Of a stretch of 5,792 nt of DNA, positions 1 through 4,820 are shown in pieces. The notes under the pieces were generated by a model. It did no database searches, was not told the DNA's origin, and was given only the letters and a program-made list of their open reading frames with translations. The position numbers were made by a program, and so were the translations under genes. How positions within the stretch are numbered: the stretch's first letter is position 1; each line of letters starts with the position of its first letter. The stretch comes from an uncultured bacterium. Its GTDB lineage: Bacteria > Desulfobacterota > Desulfobulbia > Desulfobulbales > Desulfobulbaceae. The DNA lies in NCBI GenBank assembly GCA_903896915.1, contig CAITZN010000673.1:1-5792 (forward strand), written 5' to 3'.

Positions 1-1
1 A

Positions 2-1321
2 AAAGACGGCACCATCTTTCCGGTTGAGATGTCAGGACGTGTTATCCCTTTGCAAAAACGGCAGGTTATTTTCGTTGCTGTCCGAGACATCACCAAGCGT
101 ATGAAAGCCGAAGAGGCGTTCCAGAAAAGTGAGGAGCGACGGCTCCAGGTTCAAGAAACGGCCAATGGCCAACTCAAGGAATATGCAGAAAACCTTGCTT
201 CCATCTACACGGCGCTTGACAGCGTCGGGTTGATAATTTGTGACCTGGAAAAGAACGATGCCCGTATCTCCATTTTCAGCGTCGGCGCGGAAAAATTATT
301 TGGCTACCAGCAGGCAGAGGCAATCGGCGAGTCGATCGCGCTGATCTATCCTCCTGAATTTGTCGAGCTCATACCCGCAAGAGTCGAGAAATTCCGTCAA
401 GGAAAGCCGATGCACTCCTTTAACATGACGCTGATGCGTAAATCGGGAGAACTTTTCCCTGCGGTTATTTCCGTCCATCCGTTTGCCCTTCATGGCGGGA
501 AGTTCAGCAAGGTCGTGGGAGTGTTTCGTGATATTACCGAACTGATCCAGGCTCAGGAGCAGCTCAAAGCCGCGAATATGACTCTGGAGCAGCGGGTTGA
601 ACAACGGACGCTTGAGCTCCAGGAAACCCAAAAACAGTATCTGCATGCAGAAAAACTTTCGGCAATCGGCAAGCTCTCAGCCTCTATCGCCCATGAATTC
701 AACAATCCCCTCCAGGGCATCCTGTCCATTCTGAAAGGGCTGAAAAAAAGGGCAATATTGGACCCAGAGGATAAGGAACTGCTGGACGCAGCCATTGGCG
801 AAAGCGAACGAATAAAAAATCTGATCCGCAGTCTCCAGGAATTCAACCGCCCTTCCTCAGGAAAAAAAGTGCCCATGGATGTGCACAAGTCCCTGAATGC
901 CATCCTCCTGCTCCATAAGAGTGATTTCAAAAACAGACGTATTGCCGTGGAGCTCAAGTTCGCGGAACCGTTACCGCAGATTTGCGCGGTTCCTGACCAG
1001 ATCAAACAGGTGTATCTCAATTTGCTAACCAATGCCGCGGATGCCTGCCAGGAGTCAGGCAGCGGGGTGATTACGGTCAGCACCTGGCAGGAGAACGACA
1101 AGGTGGTAGTAGCCATTCAGGATACCGGCATCGGCATTAAGCCCGAGGAAATGGCCCATATCTTTCAGCCCTTCTACACGACCAAACCGGAAATCAAGGG
1201 AACCGGCCTGGGCTTGTCGGTCAGCCATGGCATTATCAAACAGCATCATGGGGAGATCAAGGTCGAGAGCCGACCCGGAGAAGGCGCAACCTTCACCATT
1301 CTGCTGCCTATTAAGGGATGA
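2..1321 (+). CDS. PAS domain sensor histidine kinase, 5' end outside the window
   Basis: This gene encodes a sensor histidine kinase that autophosphorylates on histidine and passes the phosphate to a response regulator. The reading frame is open from base 2, and the residues before the first internal Met (base 29) read KDGTIFPVE, the tail of a PAS domain, so the true start is upstream. Numbering from that Met, a second PAS domain spans about 55-170 and ends in FRDITE, and a coiled coil follows at 172-210. The HisKA H-box has His222 in AHEFNNP (bases 692-694). The ATPase domain has an N-box with Asn335, G1 DTGIGI at 365, an F-box FQPFYTTK at 379 and G2 GTGLGLS at 391. All catalytic motifs are intact. 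No transmembrane segment lies in the visible part, so sensing could be cytoplasmic or depend on the missing N-terminus. There is no C-terminal receiver, so the natural partner is a separate regulator, most simply the gene at 1419. Confidence 0.95.
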   Translation, partial: KDGTIFPVEMSGRVIPLQKRQVIFVAVRDITKRMKAEEAFQKSEERRLQVQETANGQLKEYAENLASIYTALDSVGLIICDLEKNDARISIFSVGAEKLFGYQQAEAIGESIALIYPPEFVELIPARVEKFRQGKPMHSFNMTLMRKSGELFPAVISVHPFALHGGKFSKVVGVFRDITELIQAQEQLKAANMTLEQRVEQRTLELQETQKQYLHAEKLSAIGKLSASIAHEFNNPLQGILSILKGLKKRAILDPEDKELLDAAIGESERIKNLIRSLQEFNRPSSGKKVPMDVHKSLNAILLLHKSDFKNRRIAVELKFAEPLPQICAVPDQIKQVYLNLLTNAADACQESGSGVITVSTWQENDKVVVAIQDTGIGIKPEEMAHIFQPFYTTKPEIKGTGLGLSVSHGIIKQHHGEIKVESRPGEGATFTILLPIKG

Positions 1322-1326
1322 TTACG

Positions 1327-1398
1327 ATGCAATCCCTGATACCTTTAAGTAACCGCCACATCACTTCACTCTTTTTCACTCGCCAATACTGGCGATAA
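1327..1398 (+). other. possible 23-codon leader ORF before the response regulator
   Basis: An ATG six bases after the kinase stop opens a 23-codon frame (MQSLIPLSNRH..., ending QYWR) that stops at TAA 1396-1398. The stop lies three bases before the AGGAGG of the next gene. AAGGG at 1313-1317, nine bases upstream of the ATG, could serve as its ribosome site. It ends next to the next gene's ribosome site and overlaps a hairpin, which is the layout of a translational-coupling or attenuating leader. The peptide has no recognisable family and no run of one amino acid, so translation is unproven and the frame may be chance. Confidence 0.2.
1380..1395 (+). promoter_or_regulatory. perfect inverted repeat upstream of the REC-PAS-LuxR gene
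   Basis: TCGCCA-ATAC-TGGCGA is a perfect 6 bp stem with a 4-base loop. It lies six bases before the AGGAGG ribosome site and 23 bases before the start codon of the response regulator. No T run follows it, so it is not an intrinsic terminator. It could be an RNA hairpin limiting ribosome access, or a DNA operator, for example for autoregulation. The structure is seen; the function is inferred. Confidence 0.35.
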
Positions 1399-1401
1399 CG
1401 C

Positions 1402-1407
1402 AGGAGG
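1402..1407 (+). promoter_or_regulatory. ribosome binding site fixing the start at 1419
   Basis: A full AGGAGG stands 11 bases before ATG 1419. A nearer ATG at 1409 is out of frame and overlaps the site, so 1419 is the start. The long spacing may lower initiation somewhat. Confidence 0.7.
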
Positions 1408-1418
1408 AATGGATCCGT

Positions 1419-2738
1419 ATGGAAAATAATAACCATCCCAAGATCTCTATTCTTTTTGTCGATGATGAGGAAATTATTCGGAAATCCTTTGCCCGGGAAC
1501 TCCAGATGGAGGATTTCGCGGTCACAGCGGTGGCTAGCGGCAGCGAAGCGATCAGCGCCCTGGAAAACGATCAATTCGACCTGGTGATCACCGACCTGAT
1601 GATGCCTGACATCGATGGTTTCGGCGTGCTCAAGGCCGTCAAAAAACTGAGGCCGCAAACCAGTGTCATCATCCTCACCGGCTATGGTGATATGCGCGGC
1701 GCCATTGATGCCCTGCGCCTCGGCGCCGATGATTTCACTCTTAAGCCCTGCGAACATGAAGAACTGGTCTTCCGCATCCGGCGTTGCCTCGAAAAACAAA
1801 GCCTGCTGCAAAGAATGGCGGCACAAAACCAGCAACTGGAAGAAGAAATTGCTCAACGACGCCTGATCGAACAACAGTTGATGGAAAGCGAAAGTCGTTT
1901 TCGCCTGGCCCTGGACGCCTCGTCCAACGGGGTATGGGACCGCAATCTGAGCACCGGCGAGGTTTATTTCGGCGACAACTGGCATCGCACCCTGGGCTAT
2001 GACGAGACAGACAAAATTCATGACTACGAATCCTTCGAAAATCTGCTGCACCACGACGATCGGGACAACGTACTCGCCCTGCGGGAGGCGCATACACTGG
2101 GACAGACCAACCGTTACGAGACCGAGTTCAGGATGCGGAACAAGAGCGGCAGCTGGCAATGGATTCTGTCCCGGGGGCAGGCCGTTACCAGGGATGAGCA
2201 AGGACGGGCTCTGAGAATAATTGGCACCCACACCGACATTACCCGGTTAAAAGAGATAGAGGCCGAATTAAAGCGAGCCCACGAAGAATTGGAACAGCGG
2301 GTGCTGGAAAGGACCGCCGAGTTGTACCAATCAAACATCGCCTTAACGGTATTGCTGAAAAAAAGGGAGGAAGATAAAAAAACCATGGGCGAACAGGTGC
2401 TCGCCAACACAGCCCATCTGATCAACCCCTTTCTGGATCGACTCAAAGAAAGCGGCCTGACCGAAGCGCAACTGGTGCTGGCGGAGATTATCCAGGCCAA
2501 CGTCGACGAATTGACCTCCCCCTTTGCTAATACATTTTCCACCAAACTGGTTCGGCTCACCCCTGCTGAAATGCAGATTGCCAATCTGGTCAAGCTGGGC
2601 AAGCGGACCAAGGAAATAGCCGACATTTTACACCTCTCGCCGGGCACAATCAGCATTCACCGCAAGAACATCAGAAAAAAACTTGAGATGACCCACCAGA
2701 AAACCAACCTGCAATCCATGCTTTCCATGGACCTATAG
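1419..2738 (+). CDS. response regulator, REC-PAS-LuxR HTH
   Basis: This is a DNA-binding response regulator of 439 residues. The receiver occupies residues 8-125 with acidic pocket D15/D16, phosphoacceptor D59 (TDLMMP), T87 and K109. A coiled linker (127-157) leads to a PAS domain at about 158-278 of the PAS_3 kind (GVWDRN...GYDE...THTDIT), and then a second coiled coil at 278-310. A helical stretch (310-378) is followed by a LuxR/FixJ-type helix-turn-helix at 380-425, with recognition helix about S407-L422. All key residues are present, so it should be phosphorylatable and bind DNA. Unlike ordinary NarL/FixJ regulators of about 210 residues, it carries its own PAS sensor between input and output, so it can combine kinase input with a second cytoplasmic signal whose ligand cannot be told from sequence. 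It follows a histidine kinase after 97 bp on the same strand, the probable partner. AGGAGG at 1402 supports the start. Confidence 0.93.
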   Translation: MENNNHPKISILFVDDEEIIRKSFARELQMEDFAVTAVASGSEAISALENDQFDLVITDLMMPDIDGFGVLKAVKKLRPQTSVIILTGYGDMRGAIDALRLGADDFTLKPCEHEELVFRIRRCLEKQSLLQRMAAQNQQLEEEIAQRRLIEQQLMESESRFRLALDASSNGVWDRNLSTGEVYFGDNWHRTLGYDETDKIHDYESFENLLHHDDRDNVLALREAHTLGQTNRYETEFRMRNKSGSWQWILSRGQAVTRDEQGRALRIIGTHTDITRLKEIEAELKRAHEELEQRVLERTAELYQSNIALTVLLKKREEDKKTMGEQVLANTAHLINPFLDRLKESGLTEAQLVLAEIIQANVDELTSPFANTFSTKLVRLTPAEMQIANLVKLGKRTKEIADILHLSPGTISIHRKNIRKKLEMTHQKTNLQSMLSMDL

Positions 2739-2819
2739 CCGTAAGCGATCTGACCGATTTTGCCGGAACCAGTTCGTATTACAGCGAATCAAGCGGCATC
2801 GGCACTGAACGCCGCCATC

Positions 2820-2839
2820 GATAGAATAGATCGTCTATC
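2820..2839. repeat. inverted repeat GATAGA-N8-TCTATC
   Basis: Two perfect 6 bp arms flank 8 bases, and an inner ATAGA-TCG-TCTAT arrangement offers an alternative stem. No T run follows, so termination is unlikely. The right arm overlaps the start of the TCCATT block. It may be a dimer-type operator or chance in an AT-rich region. Confidence 0.3.
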
Positions 2840-2866
2840 CATTCCATCTCACATCTTCCCCCATTG
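2838..2866. promoter_or_regulatory. degenerate TCCATT repeat block upstream of the second receiver gene
   Basis: TCCATTC at 2838 matches TCCATTT in 6 of 7 bases and CCCATTG at 2860 in 5 of 7. The position between them at 11 bp register (2849) matches only 3 of 7. The flank is more telling: bases 2837-2850 match bases 3733-3746, in the clean array of the next intergenic region, at 13 of 14 positions. Both sites are non-coding. A shared binding site for one regulator is the simplest reading. Confidence 0.35.
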
Positions 2867-3001
2867 TTTTTCCCCGTTCATCTTGTCATATTTACCTCAC
2901 TATTCCTGATATTCTCCACCCTGCATTCAGGCTGTATAGCACTCTTTGCGGGAGGTGTTTGCATGCTCACCCTCCCTGTCAAAAACATGGGCAGCAATCC
3001 C

Positions 3002-3015
3002 GGTTCGGCCGAACC
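3002..3015. promoter_or_regulatory. 14 bp perfect palindrome GGTTCGGCCGAACC
   Basis: This sequence equals its own reverse complement over 14 bases. It ends 46 bases before the preferred start (3062) of the receiver gene, within its leader or promoter zone, and is a candidate operator for a dimeric regulator. If translation instead starts at ATG 2963 it would lie in coding sequence, which weakens the case. Confidence 0.4.
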
Positions 3016-3049
3016 TGCTGGATGCCGAAAAGTAATCACTACCGCGGGT

Positions 3050-3054
3050 AAGGA
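3050..3054 (+). promoter_or_regulatory. ribosome binding site for start 3062
   Basis: AAGGA lies seven bases before ATG 3062. A rival GGAGG at 2951-2955 lies seven bases before the in-frame ATG 2963. The rival motif is stronger, but starting there adds 33 residues with no domain. With start 3062 the receiver begins at the same residue number as in the neighbouring regulator. Confidence 0.5.
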
Positions 3055-3061
3055 AAAAATC

Positions 3062-3646
3062 ATGAACACCTCTCCACGAAAATCCATGCTGCTCGTTGAT
3101 GATGAACAAATCATCTTACAGAGTCTCTCCAGAGATCTTGCAAGTGCTGATCGCAACTTAGACCTGACTGTGTCGGGAAGCGGAGAGGAGGCTATCGCCA
3201 TGATCAATGCCGGTAGCTTCGACCTGGTGATGACCGACCTGGTGATGCCAGGACTAGATGGTTTCCAGGTCCTGAAAGCGGGCAAGCAGAAGGATGCACA
3301 GACCATGGTCATCATTTTCACTGGCTATGCGGATCTTGATGCCGCTGTGGATGCGCTCCGCTTAGGCGCCGACGATTTTTTGCAAAAACCGTGCGATAGC
3401 GACGAGCTGCTGTATCGGATATCCAACTGTTTTGCCAAACAAGACCTGCAAAGAAAAGTGGCGTTGTATGAAAACATTCTGCCGATCTGTTGTTACTGCA
3501 AAAAAATTCGTGTTGATCAAAACCAAACCGACCAAAGCAAAGGGCGCTGGTATAGCATGGAGGAGTATTTAAATGCCGTGAAAAAAGTCCAGATCACCCA
3601 TGGCTGCTGCCCCGATTGCTTTAACAACGAGATTCAGAAACTCTAA
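3062..3646 (+). CDS. response regulator, receiver plus C-terminal cysteine-rich (CxxC/CPxC) module
   Basis: This 194-residue response regulator has no classical DNA-binding or enzymatic output. The receiver (residues 7-126) has D13/D14, phosphoacceptor D59 (TDLVMP), T87 and K109, all intact. The C-terminal module begins at ILPICCYCKKIR with C143/C146 and ends HGCCPDCF with H180, C183 and C186. It matches a tail often seen on PAS, GAF and receiver proteins of Deltaproteobacteria. Paired CxxC and CPxC suggest a metal (zinc) site or redox switch, which is inference; its partner is unknown. Residues 53-111 match the receiver of the gene at 1419 at 40 of 59 positions without gaps, so the two arose by domain duplication and may share a kinase. 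Start 3062 is preferred because it aligns the two receivers exactly; an in-frame ATG at 2963 with GGAGG is the main alternative. A further TTG at 2864 would add a hydrophobic segment but has no ribosome site. Confidence 0.9.
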   Translation: MNTSPRKSMLLVDDEQIILQSLSRDLASADRNLDLTVSGSGEEAIAMINAGSFDLVMTDLVMPGLDGFQVLKAGKQKDAQTMVIIFTGYADLDAAVDALRLGADDFLQKPCDSDELLYRISNCFAKQDLQRKVALYENILPICCYCKKIRVDQNQTDQSKGRWYSMEEYLNAVKKVQITHGCCPDCFNNEIQKL

Positions 3647-3824
3647 CCCCGGCTCAAGCGGATCATCCAACTCATACCGACGTGCAAAGCGTCGTGGCAC
3701 GATCAGCAGACTTCGAATTGTATATATTTTACATCCATTTCATCTCCATTTAAACTCCATTTGCAAAACGTTAGCGATGGAATACCTTTTCTCTATGCAA
3801 GCCTGACTGGGGTGTGCGGGTGCG
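3647..3824. other. intergenic region after the second receiver gene
   Basis: No convincing gene is seen here. A 5 bp stem CGACG-N7-CGTCG lies at 3678-3694, 31 bases after the receiver stop, without a following T run, so it is a poor terminator. The AT-rich stretch 3717-3762 contains the TCCATTT array and is the likeliest control region for what follows. A frame is open through this region to TGA 3804 but its translation does not look like protein except perhaps for the last few codons (see the small ORF at 3825). Confidence 0.4.
3734..3762. promoter_or_regulatory. three TCCATTT direct repeats at exact 11 bp spacing
   Basis: Perfect TCCATTT copies start at 3734, 3745 and 3756, separated by 4-base spacers (CATC and AAAC). 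A 7 bp direct repeat with a 4 bp spacer, one helical turn per unit, is the layout bound by tandem winged-helix response regulators of the PhoB/OmpR family. The repeat sequence itself is not a known Pho box. The array lies 62 bases before the possible start of the small cysteine-rich ORF and 297 before hsp20. The pattern is directly visible; the binding protein is unknown. Confidence 0.5.
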
Positions 3825-3989
3825 GTGCTCAGAGGTGATGCGGCCGATAGCCTTGTCGCCTACATCAAGGAGAAGGAAGGCAATGCCCCCTGCTTCAATA
3901 CGGAACAATTAGCCTGCGATCAATTCGACTGCCGTTGGCGAGGCGACTGCAAACCGGGTGTGCCTGCAGACGCCATAGAAGCCTGTTAG
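3825..3989 (+). CDS. small cysteine-rich protein, possibly a decayed gene
   Basis: A 54-codon frame from GTG 3825 to TAG 3987-3989 encodes a peptide with a protein-like composition. Cysteines fall at 23, 31, 36, 42 and 54, in the pattern CFNT-x5-C-x4-C-x5-C with DCRWRGDC. I recall similar tails (EGNxxCFxT...C...CxWRxDC) on small deltaproteobacterial proteins preceded by a SAP/Rho-N-like helical segment; this is memory, not a search. The spaced cysteines could bind metal. The start is uncertain: no good ribosome site precedes GTG 3825. The frame continues upstream as LGCAGAV to a TGA at 3804, beyond which ATG 3795 and ATG 3777 are in frame. The gene may therefore be intact and very short, an N-terminally decayed pseudogene, or interrupted by a read TGA. 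An imperfect stem (3978-3994) overlaps its stop. It lies 70 bases before hsp20 on the same strand. Confidence 0.5.
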   Translation: MLRGDAADSLVAYIKEKEGNAPCFNTEQLACDQFDCRWRGDCKPGVPADAIEAC

Positions 3990-4059
3990 GCCTCATAGTT
4001 TGCTGGCGCGACTGACAGCAGCCTGACTTTATAGGCGCATATACCAAGGAGAAACGAAC

Positions 4060-4599
4060 ATGAACGAAAAAAAGAAAGAAGAACAGAAACACGAAGTCCA
4101 AAAAATGCCACCCCGGGGGATGACTTCCCCTTTTGAGAGGTTTGACCTCCTCTCTGAGTCCAACTTCTTCAAAGAGATGGATCAGATTTTTGAAAATTAC
4201 TTCCCGCACCGATGGCGGCACCCATTTCGCCTTGGCTGGCCAGCCACAACCACCCCTCAGATGACGCCTTTTGAAGGTAAAACACCCTGCGTCGATATAA
4301 TCGACCGAGAAAGCGATTTCCTGATCAAGGCAGAACTGCCCGGAGTGGACAAGAAAGACATCAATATCACAATCGCCAACAATGTCCTGACCCTTGAGGC
4401 CAAAATGGGCAAAGAGGAGAAGGAGGAAAAAGCAGACTATTACCGGCAGGAAATCTGCCGGGGCTCATACCAGAGGACCTTTACCTTGCCGGCAGCTGTC
4501 AAGGAAAGCGAAGCTAAGGCCTCCTTTAAAAACGGCATCCTGGAATTGACGATCCCGAAAATGGAAAAGACCAAACGAGCAACTATCAAGGTGGAATAG
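4060..4599 (+). CDS. hsp20: Hsp20/alpha-crystallin family small heat-shock protein
   Basis: This is a small heat-shock protein: an ATP-independent cytoplasmic holdase that binds unfolding proteins as large oligomers and hands them to DnaK/ClpB. It has 179 residues, a little longer than the usual 140-160. The N-terminus is charged and lysine-rich (residues 1-15), followed by an aromatic-rich arm (24-61). The alpha-crystallin domain spans about 75-167 with DIIDRESDFLIKAELPGV at its start, YYRQEICRGSYQRTFTLP in the middle and the family hallmark A-x3-NGIL at 154-161. The C-terminal I-x-V anchor is present as IKV (176-178). AAGGAG lies eight bases before the ATG, so the start is secure. No CIRCE element or clear sigma-32 promoter was found upstream. 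A strong terminator follows, so it ends its transcript. The first residues encode a run of Lys/Glu typical of disordered tails. Confidence 0.95.
   Translation: MNEKKKEEQKHEVQKMPPRGMTSPFERFDLLSESNFFKEMDQIFENYFPHRWRHPFRLGWPATTTPQMTPFEGKTPCVDIIDRESDFLIKAELPGVDKKDINITIANNVLTLEAKMGKEEKEEKADYYRQEICRGSYQRTFTLPAAVKESEAKASFKNGILELTIPKMEKTKRATIKVE
4443..4461 (+). repeat. 7 bp inverted repeat inside hsp20, with a third copy at 4489
   Basis: CCGGCAG (4443-4449) and CTGCCGG (4455-4461) form a perfect 7 bp stem with a 5-base loop within the coding sequence. CCGGCAG recurs at 4489-4495, so the middle arm could pair with either neighbour. The encoded YRQEICRGSY region is conserved in the family, so protein constraint may explain the sequence. 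Confidence 0.4.
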
Positions 4600-4820
4600 C
4601 TACGACAGCCAGCAGGCCGCAAGTTTTGTGAAATAAATAACTAGAGAATGGATCGCCGTCTTCCCTCTCCGGAACTGCAAGGTTGGTTGCACGGTTGGCG
4701 GTCCGCGGTCTGCTTGCCTCTCAAGGCAGGCAGATCGTTTATTTTGCAGAGTCCTGATGAACACGATCGATACACAACCGACAGCGTTTATTGCTACCCT
4801 TAATCTGATGCAAGGACACC
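4600..4820. other. intergenic region between hsp20 and the second PAS sensor gene
   Basis: This holds the hsp20 terminator and a small TGCAA-GGTTGG-TTGCA inverted repeat (4676-4691). No convincing sigma-70 or sigma-54 promoter was identified for the downstream gene in the 75 bases after the terminator, although one is expected there. AAGGA at 4812-4816 lies only four bases before ATG 4821. Confidence 0.45.
4705..4745 (+). terminator. intrinsic terminator of hsp20
   Basis: A hairpin pairs 4705-4719 with 4724-4738 around a CTCA tetraloop. All 15 positions pair, three of them as G-T wobbles (4714, 4708, 4705), and the core is GC-rich. The T-rich tail TTTATTTT (4738-4745) follows. It lies 106 bases after the hsp20 stop and 76 before the next gene, and so separates the two transcripts. 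Confidence 0.8.

Larger units (their letters stand above)
2739..3061. other. intergenic region before the second receiver gene
   Basis: This 323-base gap holds no convincing gene. It contains an inverted repeat (2820-2839), a degenerate TCCATT repeat block (2838-2866) and a 14 bp palindrome (3002-3015). A weak promoter-like pair is also present: TTGTCA at 2883-2888 and GATATT at 2908-2913, with a 19-base spacer that is longer than ideal. No intrinsic terminator is visible after the stop at 2738. The cluster of signals suggests that the downstream gene has its own promoter rather than depending on read-through. Confidence 0.5.

Noticed and set aside
553..1116. A 187-codon - strand frame opposite the histidine kinase
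   Set aside because: It lies over the HisKA and ATPase motifs of the kinase, is serine-rich and low in domain-like features, and has no supporting context.
1311..2231. A 306-codon open frame on the - strand opposite the REC-PAS-LuxR gene
   Set aside because: The + strand protein has complete, well-conserved domains across this span. The antisense translation shows no recognisable domain and is a by-product of codon use.
2864..3061. Membrane-anchored version of the receiver protein starting at TTG 2864
   Set aside because: No ribosome site precedes the TTG, and the hydrophobic stretch overlaps a T-rich, promoter-like and repeat-containing region that explains the composition.
3678..3694. CGACG-N7-CGTCG stem as a terminator of the second receiver gene
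   Set aside because: The stem is only 5 bp and no T run follows.
3694..3710. TGGCAC as a sigma-54 -24 element
   Set aside because: No TTGC element follows at the required distance; the only GC is two bases out of register.
3936..3951. Sigma-54-like site TGGCGAGGCGACTGCA before hsp20
   Set aside because: The GG and GC pairs have correct spacing, but three consensus positions mismatch and the sequence encodes the WRGDCK part of the cysteine-rich ORF.
3895..4221. A 108-codon - strand frame overlapping the start of hsp20
   Set aside because: It is antisense to the hsp20 N-terminus and the cysteine-rich ORF; its run of Phe/Leu comes from the reverse complement of Lys/Glu codons.
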